From Pigmentiphaga sp. (GTDB lineage Bacteria; Pseudomonadota; Gammaproteobacteria; Burkholderiales; Burkholderiaceae_B): DNA of 64,000 nucleotides. The stretch is from the NCBI GenBank assembly GCA_023228945.1, contig JALOAI010000005.1, positions 1 through 64,000 on the forward strand, written 5' to 3'. A program made the translations under genes and the position numbers. Below, one piece after another: positions 51,512-59,759 of this stretch. Position 1 is the stretch's first letter; each line of letters opens with the position of its first letter. The notes beneath the pieces are model-generated. The model did no database searches. It was not told where the DNA came from and worked only from the letters and a program-made list of their open reading frames with translations.

Positions 51512-53014
51512 ATGAATGCTCAAGACAGAATGGATTGCGACGTGATCGTCATCGGCGCCGGCCTGGCGGGTCTCACCGCCGCCAATCGCGCCGCGGAGCT
51601 CGGCTTGTCGGTCATGCTGCTGGAGCGGCAGAGCGAGGCCCGGCATGTCTGCGCGTCGCGCACCAACGGCGGCGTGTTCCACGTCGGCTTTCGCAGCGTG
51701 CACGCCGCGCCGGAGACGCTGTACGAGGCCGTGCGCTCGGCCAACGAGGGCTTCGGGCCCGAGCCGGTCGCTCGGGCGCTGGCCGACGAGGCGCTGCGCG
51801 GGATCGACTGGCTCAAGGGCCAGGGCACCGAATTCACGCGGCTCGAGCCCGATCATGGCTGGAAGGACGAAGTCCTTGCTCCCGTGGGGTTTCACGATAA
51901 AACCGAGATGGCGTGGCAGGGGCTGGGGGCCGATCGCTTAATCGCGCGCCTGGAAAAACGCCTGGTGGAGCAGGGCGGGCGCTCGATGCGCGGCGTCCGG
52001 GCGCGGTCGCTCGTCGAGGAGGACGGCCGGATCGTCGGCGTGCGGGCGGAGGTCGATGGCCAGCCCCGGACGTTCCATGCCGATGCCGTCGTGCTCGCCG
52101 ATGGCGGTTTCGAAGGCAACGCGGACATGGTTCGGCAATACATTACCGCGTATCCCGAGCACCTGCTGCTGCGAGGCTGCGAATCCGGCCTGGGCGACGG
52201 CATCCGGATGGCCGAGGCGGTGGGCGCCAGGCTCCTGGGCATGTCGTCTTTCTATGGCCACATCCTGAGCGCCGACAGCCTGCATCGCGAAGGCTTGAGC
52301 CCGTTTCCCTTCCTGGAGTTCCTGGCGAGCGCGGGCATGCTGGTCGACCGCCAGGGCGATCGCTTCGTCGACGAGACGATGGGAGGGCATTACACGTCGA
52401 ACGCCCTGGCCCGCCAGGGCGACGGGCTCGGCGTCGTGCTGTTCGATCACGCCATGTGGGAGGGGATCGGACGCCACTTCTTCTGTCCGCCGAATCCGAA
52501 CCTGGTCAACGCCGGGGGTACGCTGCATCGGGCCGATTCGATCGAGGACGTGGCGCGGCTGGCCGGCCTACCGCCCGCCCGGGTGCGCCAGCAGATGGAG
52601 CAGCTCAATCAAGAGACGCGCTTGAAGGAGGCGGCGGCGGGGAGCGAGGAGGCCGAACGGCGCCGCGCGATGACCGCCTACGCCAAAGGCAAGCATCCGC
52701 ACGAGCCCTTCGAGCAGGCGCCTTTCTATGCCGCCCCTGTCTGCGCCGCGCTCACCAGCACGCTGGGAGGCGTGGAGATCGATGCGGCCGGCCGTGTGAT
52801 CGACGTGCGCGGTGTCCCGATCGCGGGGCTGTACGCGGCGGGCTCCTGCACCGGTGGCGTCGAGGGCGGCCCGGCCGTGGGCTACATCGGCGGATTGATC
52901 AAGGCCCTGGTTTTCGGCCTGGCGGCGGCGGAGCACATCGCGCGCGAGAACCTCATCGCGCGCGAGAACCAGCACATCGCGCGCGAGAACCTCATCGCGC
53001 GCGAGAACCGATAG
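51512..53014 (+). CDS. FAD-dependent dehydrogenase (fumarate reductase/TcuA-like) with repeat tail
   Basis: 500 residues. FAD site VIVIGAGLAGLTAANRAAEL near residue 20 and C-terminal TSTLGGVEIDAAGRVIDVRG, then GLYAAGSCTGGVEGGPAVGY. The ATG at 51512 lies only eight bases after the predicted -10 end, so the mRNA may be leaderless; ATG 51530 is an alternative. The last 27 residues are two copies of a HIARENLIAREN(Q) repeat from a 39-bp tandem duplication, likely length-variable. Divergent from the Bug/flavoprotein operon and cotranscribed with the next flavoprotein gene. Confidence 0.85.
   Translation: MNAQDRMDCDVIVIGAGLAGLTAANRAAELGLSVMLLERQSEARHVCASRTNGGVFHVGFRSVHAAPETLYEAVRSANEGFGPEPVARALADEALRGIDWLKGQGTEFTRLEPDHGWKDEVLAPVGFHDKTEMAWQGLGADRLIARLEKRLVEQGGRSMRGVRARSLVEEDGRIVGVRAEVDGQPRTFHADAVVLADGGFEGNADMVRQYITAYPEHLLLRGCESGLGDGIRMAEAVGARLLGMSSFYGHILSADSLHREGLSPFPFLEFLASAGMLVDRQGDRFVDETMGGHYTSNALARQGDGLGVVLFDHAMWEGIGRHFFCPPNPNLVNAGGTLHRADSIEDVARLAGLPPARVRQQMEQLNQETRLKEAAAGSEEAERRRAMTAYAKGKHPHEPFEQAPFYAAPVCAALTSTLGGVEIDAAGRVIDVRGVPIAGLYAAGSCTGGVEGGPAVGYIGGLIKALVFGLAAAEHIARENLIARENQHIARENLIARENR
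52934..53008 (+). repeat. 39-bp tandem repeat at the 3' end of a flavoprotein gene
   Basis: Two copies of a 39-base unit (52934-52972, 52973-53008 without the last codon), each made of two 18-base near-copies differing at one codon (CACATC or CTCATC, then GCGCGCGAGAAC). They encode HIAREN-LIAREN repeats. Such short repeats change copy number by slippage. Confidence 0.85.
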
Positions 53015-53043
53015 ACCGCGGGCCCACCTGCTCCGGAGGGAAC

Positions 53044-54795
53044 ATGCGGGAAGACACGAACACCCCCACGCGCTCGGTGGATTGGCTGGTGCTGGGCGCC
53101 GGCGCGGGCGGCCTGGCGGCGGCGCTGGCGGGCGCCATCCGCGGCTTCAGTGTGCTGGTCTGCGAGAAATCCGGCTGGGTGGGCGGGACCACCGCGACGT
53201 CGGCCGGCACGCTGTGGGTGCCGGGCAACCGGGAGAGCCGGGAAGCGGGATGGAATCACGACAGCGTGGAATCCGCCGCCCGCTATCTGGAAGCTCTGCT
53301 GCCGGATGCCGGCGCCGGCAGGGACGTGCGCAGCGCTTTTCTCGAACATGCCGCCGCCGCGATCGATTGGTACGCCGAGCGGTCCGACGTGCGGTTCCTG
53401 CCCTGCGGCAGGCATCCCGACTATCTGAGCCTGCCCGACGCGGCGATCGAAGGCCGGGCGATCATCCCGGCCCCCTTCGACGGCCGTGCGCTGCGCGGGA
53501 ATTTCCGCCGGGTGCGGCCGCCGATCCCCGAGTTCCTGGTATGCGGCGGCATGATGGTCGGCAAGGCCGACATCCCGCTGCTGCTCGACCGCTGGCGTTC
53601 CTGGAAAGGCTTCCGGCACTCGGCGGCCCTGATGGCGCGCCATGCGGCCGATCGCCTGCGGTATCCGCGCGGTACTCGCCTGGTGATGGGCAATGCCCTG
53701 GTGGCGCGGCTCTACGCCAGCCTGCTGCGACGCCAGGTGCCGATCTGGTTCGAGGCTCCCCTGCTCGAACTCTGCTGGGAGGACGGCAGGGTGGTCGGGG
53801 CGACTCTCGCGGACAAGCCCGGTTCGCCTCCGCGGCGGGTGACCGCCCGCCGTGGCGTGGTCCTGGCCACGGGAGGGATTGCCCGGAATGCCGAGCTGCG
53901 CGGCCGGCTGCTGGCGCCGCCGGTCCCCGACTCGATGGCCGTTCCCGAAAACACCGGTGACGGCATCGCCGCGGCGGCCGGGCGGGCAAGAGTGACCGCC
54001 CCGGGGGAGCATCTCAGCGGGGCCTTCTGGGCCCCGGCGTCGCGCACCGGCGGGTCGGGCTGGGCGGGCCTCTTTCCCCACCTGGTGATGGACCGCGCCA
54101 AGCCGGGCTTGATCGCCGTGGATCGCCGGGGCAGGCGCTTCGCCAACGAGGCCGACTCGTACCACCATTTTGCCGAAGCGATGCTGCGCCTGCCGGCGGG
54201 CGGAGACGGGGCGCCGCCGGCCTGGCTCGTGTGCACGGCCGGATTCATCGAGCGCTACGGCCTGGGCGCGATTCATCCCGGCACCACGCGCCTGGCGCCC
54301 TACGTCCGCCGAGGCTGGCTGAACGTGGCGGACTCGCCGGCGGCGCTCGCCGCGCAGCTGGGCCTCGACGCCGGGGCCTTGCGGGAAACCGTGGAGCGCT
54401 ACAACGCGATGGCGCTCCACGGCGTGGACGCCGATTTCGGCAAGGGCGAGTCCGAGCTCAATCGCTTCAACGGCGATCCCGGCCACCAGCCCAATCCCTG
54501 CATGGCGCCTCTCGATCAGGGGCCGTTCTGCGCCATGGGCATCTGGCCCGCCGAGATCGGGTGCAGCGCCGGACTCGAAACCGATGCCGACGCGCGCGTC
54601 CTCCAGCCTGACGGAACCCCGATCGCCGGGCTCTACGCCTGCGGCAACGACATGGCCTCCGTGATGCGGGGCACTTATCCGGGACCGGGGACCACCCTGG
54701 GGCCGGCGCTGGTGTTCGCCTACCTCGCCGCCAGGCATGCGGAGTCCGTGTCGCCGACGGCGCCCGGACCCCGTCAAAGCGAGGCTTCGACGTAA
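53044..54795 (+). CDS. FAD-binding dehydrogenase, 3-ketosteroid delta-1-dehydrogenase type
   Basis: 583 residues with GGAGGG five bases before ATG 53044. FAD site DWLVLGAGAGGLAAALAGAI followed by SGWVGGTTATSAGTLWVPGN, a pattern typical of KstD-like and fumarate reductase-type flavoproteins. The C-terminal end is GLYACGNDMASVMRGTYPGP followed by GTTLGPALVFAYLAA, as in ketosteroid dehydrogenases. It lies 29 bases after the preceding flavoprotein gene and should be cotranscribed. The substrate is unknown. Confidence 0.85.
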   Translation: MREDTNTPTRSVDWLVLGAGAGGLAAALAGAIRGFSVLVCEKSGWVGGTTATSAGTLWVPGNRESREAGWNHDSVESAARYLEALLPDAGAGRDVRSAFLEHAAAAIDWYAERSDVRFLPCGRHPDYLSLPDAAIEGRAIIPAPFDGRALRGNFRRVRPPIPEFLVCGGMMVGKADIPLLLDRWRSWKGFRHSAALMARHAADRLRYPRGTRLVMGNALVARLYASLLRRQVPIWFEAPLLELCWEDGRVVGATLADKPGSPPRRVTARRGVVLATGGIARNAELRGRLLAPPVPDSMAVPENTGDGIAAAAGRARVTAPGEHLSGAFWAPASRTGGSGWAGLFPHLVMDRAKPGLIAVDRRGRRFANEADSYHHFAEAMLRLPAGGDGAPPAWLVCTAGFIERYGLGAIHPGTTRLAPYVRRGWLNVADSPAALAAQLGLDAGALRETVERYNAMALHGVDADFGKGESELNRFNGDPGHQPNPCMAPLDQGPFCAMGIWPAEIGCSAGLETDADARVLQPDGTPIAGLYACGNDMASVMRGTYPGPGTTLGPALVFAYLAARHAESVSPTAPGPRQSEAST

Positions 54796-54874
54796 GCCGA
54801 AGCGCAAACGCCGGCATCGATGGCGGGATCGCGTCGGCGGAGGGCGCTTGCCTTCCCTGGCCTTTGACCTTTGA

Positions 54875-55505
54875 TCAAGTATCGAAAGCGTTCCGACCTT
54901 GGCGGTGGGGGAACATTTCCTGAAGGGTTCGCAGCGCCAGCCGGAGGGGTGAGGAGATCACATCGCTCTTGCGGATCAGCACCTCCACATTGCCGATCTG
55001 GCTTCGGGTGTCGATGGGCAGGATCCGGAGGTGGCCCAGTTCCTCGAAGAACCTGGCCGTCACCGTCGGCAGCGCGATGACCCAGTCGTGCCGGTTGACG
55101 AGAATGATGTTGGCGAGCACGGCATTGGACTCGATGCATCGTCCGGGAGCAGGCACCATCAGGCGATAGAACATTTCGTCGATCCGTTCCCTCAGCACGG
55201 AACCCTGGATCGGAAGTATCCAGGGCAGCGCCAGCAGGTCTTCGATGCCTGTCTCGTCGCCGCGGACGAGCCGGTTGCCGCCGCCCACGGCGACGGCGAT
55301 CGGATCTTCGTAGAGAAAGATGCTGTCGATCTCATTCTTGTCCATGCGGCTGTTGGTGCGGCCTATCACGCAATCCAGGTCGTGGCTGGAGAGCCGGGGC
55401 AGCAGCTCGTGCAGCAGCCCCTCCTGCATGGAGAGTTCGAGCGCCGGATCTTTCTCCAGCAGGAGGTCGAGAAGCTGCGGTCGATGCCGGGCCACGGCAG
55501 CTACG
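54875..55505 (-). pseudogene. LysR regulator, N-terminal half deleted
   Basis: Only the effector domain remains: RPQLLDLLLEKDPALELSMQ, LHELLPRLSSHDLDCVIGRT, YEDPIAVAVGGGNRLVRGDE, RQGRNAFDT end. The DNA-binding winged helix and the first part of the effector domain are absent; to the right of about 55505 the sequence belongs to a Bug gene on the other strand. The reading frame stays open beyond the junction by chance. The gene must originally have been divergent from the Bug-nitrilase-amidase operon. Confidence 0.75.
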
Positions 55506-56014
55506 CCTCCGGAGGCGCAGGAACGCCGGCCCACCTGCTGGGCGAGATGTTTTCCGACACACAGGGAATCACGCCGACCCACGTGCCTTACAACGTCTTC
55601 AGCCAAGGCTTGATCGACACCAGCACCGGCCGGATCCAGTTCATGTTCGGGGCCGCCGCCGGTGTGATAGGCCACATCCAGGCGGGACGGATGCAGGCCC
55701 TGGCCGTCGTGGCGCCCGAACGGCTGCCGTCGCTGCCGGACGTGCCGACCATGAAGGAGCTGGGCTATGACAAGGTCGACATGTTGGGGTGGACAGCCAT
55801 CGTGGCAAAGGCCGGCACCGACCCTGCCATTCTGGAGACACTGAGCAAGCAGATCGGCGACATCCTGGCGACGGCCGATGCCCAGGCGTACTTCTCGCAA
55901 ATCGGCGACAAGGCGGCCCAGGGCGTATCCGCGCCAGATTTCAGCGAGTTCTTCAATGCCGAGGCTTCCCGCTGGACGGAGTATGTCCGCTCGAAGGGCA
56001 TTTCCATTCAATAG
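55490..56014 (+). pseudogene. Bug family solute-binding protein, N-terminal half deleted
   Basis: The preserved part begins GSYASGGAGTPAHLLGEMFS and continues THVPYNVFSQGLIDTSTGRI, PERLPSLPDVPTMKELGYDK to RSKGISIQ. These are the second half of a Bug protein. The signal peptide, first lobe and start codon are missing, so it cannot be exported. It is joined at its start to the truncated LysR gene. The nitrilase gene follows 9 bases later and appears intact, though its original promoter has probably been lost. Confidence 0.78.
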
Positions 56015-56023
56015 CCCGGACCG

Positions 56024-57055
56024 ATGACGATGAGCACAGTCAGCAAACCGTACAAGGCAGCTGTGGTTCAGGCGGTGCCCGAGTTTCTGGATATCGAAAA
56101 AGCCGTTGCCAAGACCATTCTCCTCATGGAGCAGGCGAGGGCGGCTGGTGCAGAGTTGATCGCCTTTCCCGAAACCTGGATTCCCGGCTACCCGTATTGG
56201 ATATTCCTCGGGGCACCGGCCTGGGCCATCCAAAAGGGCTTCGTCACTCGTTACTATGACAACGCGATGACGCTCGAGAGCGGGCAGGCCGAGGCGATTT
56301 TCAGCGCCGCGGCCCGTTTGCAACTCTACGTCGTTCTTGGCGTGGCTGAGCGGGAAGGGGCTTCGCTCTACATTGCCCAGTGGCTCATCGGACCCGATGG
56401 CCGGCTCATCGCGCGGCGCAGGAAGCTCAAGGCAACCCATGCCGAACGCACCGTGTTCGGCGAGGGCGATGGCAGCGATCTTGGCGTACACAAATTGCCG
56501 ATCGGCAATCTGGGGGCTCTTTGTTGTTTCGAGCATCTGCAGCCTCTTTCGAAGTACGCGATGTATGCGCAAGACGAGCAGGTGCATGTGGCGGCCTGGC
56601 CCAGCTTTTCGATGCGAGATCCGATTTGCACCACGAGCCGAGGCACGCGATCCAACGCCGTCAGCCAGGTCTATGCCATCGAAGGTTCCTGTTTCGTGCT
56701 GGCGCCTAGTCTGGTGGTGTCGGAGCCGATGATCGAATTGCTCTGCGACACCCCCGACAAGCACGACATTCTGCAATCCGGCGGCGGCTACGCCATCATT
56801 TACGGACCGGACGGAGCACCGCTGGTGGAACGGCTGGGCGAACATGAAGAAGGATTGCTGATCGCCGAGATCGATTTGCGCAAGATCATCATTCCGAAAG
56901 TCTGGGCGGACCCAGCAGGCCATTATGCGAGACCCGACGTGACCCGTCTGTGGATCGACCGGCGACGGCGACGGCCAGTGGAAGAGTTCGTCGCTGACGG
57001 CGAGGTTGGCGACGGCGCTGCTTTCGCGACAGAAAGATCCCGATCATGTCCTTGA
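56024..57055 (+). CDS. nitrilase
   Basis: 343 residues. Catalytic triad: Glu50 (AFPETWIPGYPYWI), Lys136 (RRRKLKATHAERTVFGEGDG) and Cys168 (GALCCFEHLQPLSKYAMYA). The CxEHxQP pattern and GxGDGSDL segment are those of aromatic and arylacetonitrilases. It hydrolyses nitriles to carboxylates and ammonia. The ATG follows the truncated Bug gene closely and its 3' end overlaps the amidase start by ten bases, so nitrile to acid and amide to acid reactions are encoded together. Confidence 0.9.
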   Translation: MTMSTVSKPYKAAVVQAVPEFLDIEKAVAKTILLMEQARAAGAELIAFPETWIPGYPYWIFLGAPAWAIQKGFVTRYYDNAMTLESGQAEAIFSAAARLQLYVVLGVAEREGASLYIAQWLIGPDGRLIARRRKLKATHAERTVFGEGDGSDLGVHKLPIGNLGALCCFEHLQPLSKYAMYAQDEQVHVAAWPSFSMRDPICTTSRGTRSNAVSQVYAIEGSCFVLAPSLVVSEPMIELLCDTPDKHDILQSGGGYAIIYGPDGAPLVERLGEHEEGLLIAEIDLRKIIIPKVWADPAGHYARPDVTRLWIDRRRRRPVEEFVADGEVGDGAAFATERSRSCP

Positions 57056-58455
57056 CCCAGCTTTCCGCCACTCGGCTGGCGTCCCTCATCGCGCGGCGGC
57101 AGGTTTCGGCGGTCGAGGTGATGGACGCCTTCGTCCACCGGATCTCGCAGGTCGATCCGGTCCTGAAAGCGCTCGTGGCCGAACGCTTCGACGCCGCCCG
57201 CCGGGAGGCGGGGCTCGCCGATCGGGCCCTGCACGGGGGAGAAGCCGTGGGACCGCTGCACGGCGTACCCATGACGCTCAAGGACTCCCTCGATACGGTG
57301 GACCTCGAGACTCGCCGAGGGACGTTGGGCGTGGCCAACCGGCGTCCACGGCGCGACGCCACCGTCGTGCAGCGGCTGAAGGCGGCGGGCGCCATCCTGG
57401 TCGGCAAGACCAACACGCCCGAGCTGACCCTGGCGGGCGATACCGACAATCTCGTGCACGGCCCGACCCGCAACCCCTACGATCTCAGCCGCTCGCCGGG
57501 AGGCAGCAGCGGCGGCGCCGCCGCGCTGGTGGCCGCCGAAGGCTGCGCCTTCGACGTCGGCAGCGACACTCGGGGCAGCTTGCGCTGGCCGGCGCATTGT
57601 TGCGGCATCGCGGCTCTGAAGCCGACACAAGGCATGGTCTCGCGGGCGGGCCACGAGCCGCCGCCCGGGATGGGTGTGCTCGACCGGTTGACGCATATCG
57701 GCCCCTTGTCCCGCCACGTCGAGGATCTCGAGTTGCTCACGTCTTTGATGGCGGGGCCGGACCGGCACGACGCCCTGGTGGTTCCCTTGCCCGAGCAGTC
57801 TTTCGGGCCAGTGTCGCTCGACGGGCTCCGCTTGGGCGTGGGCTCGGGCACTGGCGTGCTACATCCCGATCCGGTCACTCGTTCAGCCCTCGAAGCATGC
57901 GCCGCCGCGCTGGCCCATCGTGGCGTAGAGGTCGATGCAGTCGATCTTCAGCCGCACCTGAACAGGGCCAATACTTTGTATGCCGAACTCGCAGCGGCCG
58001 ACGGCGGTGCCTGGATACTCCGACGGCTCGCTGCGGCGGGTACACCCCTGGAGCAGGCCCACCCCTGGGTCCGGAATCGGATTCAGCCCGGCAGAGCCCG
58101 CAGCGCGGTGGAGCTGGCGATGATCGTCGAAGCCATCGACGCCTTGTGCGTCGAGATGGCGGTGGCCCATACCTCGTTTGACGTACTGCTGACACCGGTG
58201 TTTCCGGGTCCCGCCTGCGTCCCGGGCGCCTGGCTGGATCGGGTGTCCTCGGGCGCCGCCGGCTATACCTCGATCCACAACCTCACGGGCTGGCCCTGCG
58301 TCACCCTGCGCGTGGCCGCCACTCCGGAAGGCCTGCCTATCGGAATGCAGATCGCGGCCCAGCCGTGGTGCGAGGGCAAGGCGCTGGCGGTCGCCCGATA
58401 TCTGGAGTCGGTATTCGGCGGCTGGAAACCATCGGAAGCGCTCCCTGCTTCTTGA
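57046..58455 (+). CDS. amidase signature family hydrolase
   Basis: 469 residues. Ser-cisSer-Lys triad: Lys79 (GVPMTLKDSLDT), the GGSSGGAAALVA loop with cis-Ser154/155, and nucleophile Ser178 (DVGSDTRGSLRWPAHC). C-terminal GWPCVTLRVAATPEGLPIGM is family-typical. It cleaves an amide to acid and ammonia, a natural partner for the upstream nitrilase when that enzyme releases amide by-product. Overlap of ten bases shows one operon. Confidence 0.9.
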   Translation: MSLTQLSATRLASLIARRQVSAVEVMDAFVHRISQVDPVLKALVAERFDAARREAGLADRALHGGEAVGPLHGVPMTLKDSLDTVDLETRRGTLGVANRRPRRDATVVQRLKAAGAILVGKTNTPELTLAGDTDNLVHGPTRNPYDLSRSPGGSSGGAAALVAAEGCAFDVGSDTRGSLRWPAHCCGIAALKPTQGMVSRAGHEPPPGMGVLDRLTHIGPLSRHVEDLELLTSLMAGPDRHDALVVPLPEQSFGPVSLDGLRLGVGSGTGVLHPDPVTRSALEACAAALAHRGVEVDAVDLQPHLNRANTLYAELAAADGGAWILRRLAAAGTPLEQAHPWVRNRIQPGRARSAVELAMIVEAIDALCVEMAVAHTSFDVLLTPVFPGPACVPGAWLDRVSSGAAGYTSIHNLTGWPCVTLRVAATPEGLPIGMQIAAQPWCEGKALAVARYLESVFGGWKPSEALPAS

Positions 58456-58998
58456 GATTCACCGCGGTGTGTTCGGCAAAGACGCAGGTTTGAACGCCTC
58501 GGCTGCGATGACGCCGGTGTTGGCGCGCCTCCCCGTCTGATGGAAATGCGCTAAAGCTAATGGGCTTAACAGGGTGCTGAAATACCGAACGTTTCTCGAG
58601 TCTTCTCGAGATAATGAGGGATACGCGGATCAGACACCTTCACCGAGAGCCTGTTCAGCATCAAGACGCTGGGCGATTTTGTACCTGCCAACCACCCGCT
58701 GGGACGATCTGCGCGAGGGTCAACGATGCATTGAGTCAGCTCGAAAACCTGTTCGCCGGCATGTCTGAGGACGCCTGCAAGGGAGGTCGCCCCAGGGAAG
58801 CTTGGGGTAGTGCTGGCAGACGAGCGCGATGTCGGGTCGGTGAGAGGCTGCCGGTGCGAAAACTAGCCGACAAGCCCGGCGATGTTCGCCTCTCTTGGCC
58901 ATCATGTATGGAGGGTCGTATCTACCAATGCAAGCCATGTGTTCACAGCCTGTATTCACAGCCTATGCTGCTCATACAAAATTTTATATAATTCATCA
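58456..58998. other. region with a degenerate transposase fragment
   Basis: Between the amidase and the toxin-antitoxin pair. The only recognisable content is a decayed transposase N-terminus (58612-58790); the rest shows no gene I can support. Confidence 0.5.
58612..58790 (+). pseudogene. IS5/IS1182-like transposase N-terminus, frameshifted remnant
   Basis: MRDTRIRH begins one frame, TESLFSIKTLGDFVPANHPL continues in another, and VNDALSQLENLFAGMSEDAC and KGGRP return to the first. Together they read as the start of a DDE transposase that normally has (D/T)xLFSxxxLxDFVPAxHPLRxIRxxVNxAL. At least two frameshifts and truncation after CKGGRP make it dead. Confidence 0.6.
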
Positions 58999-59346
58999 AT
59001 GGAACTCCCGCCTATCCTCAAACCCATCGAGTTTCGTGGCAGTGCGCTGGACGACCTTCGAGCATTCCCTCTCGCGGCGAAGCGAGAGGCTGGTGTGCAA
59101 CTCGATCGTGTGCAGCGTGGTCTGGAGCCCTCAGACTGGAAGCCTATGAGAACCATTGGTGCGGGCGTCCGCGAGATTCGCATCAAGGATCAGGATGGAG
59201 CCTTCCGCGTCGTCTATGTTGCGAAGTTCGAGGATGCTGTGTATGTGCTGCATTGTTTCCAGAAGAAAACCCAGAAGACCGAACGGCGCGATCTCGATCT
59301 GGCAAAGGCTCGATACCGAGCCATCGAACAGGAAGTCAACCCATGA
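58999..59346 (+). CDS. higB: HigB-like (Gp49/RelE superfamily) toxin
   Basis: 115 residues. EFRGSALDDLRAFPLAAKRE, AGVREIRIKDQDGAFRVVYV and EDAVYVLHCFQKKTQKTERR are the successive elements of phage Gp49-like HigB toxins, complete in length. It probably cleaves mRNA at the ribosome. Start ATG 58999 follows an AT-rich stretch with no strong Shine-Dalgarno. The stop overlaps the antitoxin start by ATGA. Confidence 0.88.
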   Translation: MELPPILKPIEFRGSALDDLRAFPLAAKREAGVQLDRVQRGLEPSDWKPMRTIGAGVREIRIKDQDGAFRVVYVAKFEDAVYVLHCFQKKTQKTERRDLDLAKARYRAIEQEVNP

Positions 59347-59636
59347 AAGAGCAGCGTTTCGAAAGTGTCTGGGATGCTCTCGCAGACACGCCGGGTGAAG
59401 CCGCCAACCTCCAGGCTCGCTCGGCGCTCGCCATCGCCTTGACAGAAGTGATCAAACAAAGGGGCCTGACACAGGCTGAAGCCGCCAAGCGCTTGGGAGT
59501 CACACAACCTCGCGTCTCGGATCTCATGCGAGGCAAGCTCGATCTGTTCAGCCTGGACACCTTGGTCAACATGTTGGCAGCCGCAGGGCTGCGGGTTGAG
59601 CTTCGCGTGCATGAGGACGATCCGGCGCACGCGTGA
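59343..59636 (+). CDS. higA: HigA-like XRE antitoxin
   Basis: 97 residues. KQRGLTQAEAAKRLGVTQPR followed by VSDLMRGKLDLFSLDTL is a HigA-type helix-turn-helix. It should neutralise the upstream toxin and autorepress the pair. It is complete and unlike the antitoxin at 7096-7419 in sequence, though of the same class. Confidence 0.88.
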   Translation: MKEQRFESVWDALADTPGEAANLQARSALAIALTEVIKQRGLTQAEAAKRLGVTQPRVSDLMRGKLDLFSLDTLVNMLAAAGLRVELRVHEDDPAHA

Positions 59637-59759
59637 TGCGACACCAAAGCTAGCGTCTGCTCGAATTGGCGGCACCGAGTGCCCAGCCAGCCGCTTCCTT
59701 GGTTCTGACAACAAGGGCTGCATCGGTGGAGGCAGGCACGAACTCAGGCCACCACGAGC

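Noticed and set aside
51913..53043. long N-terminal extension of the KstD-like flavoprotein
   Set aside because: It lies out of frame within the preceding flavoprotein gene; the FAD site and ribosome-binding site support a start at 53044.
55500..56923. N-terminal extension of the LysR pseudogene opposite the Bug and nitrilase genes
   Set aside because: Residues upstream of the effector domain match nothing and are antisense to conserved genes.
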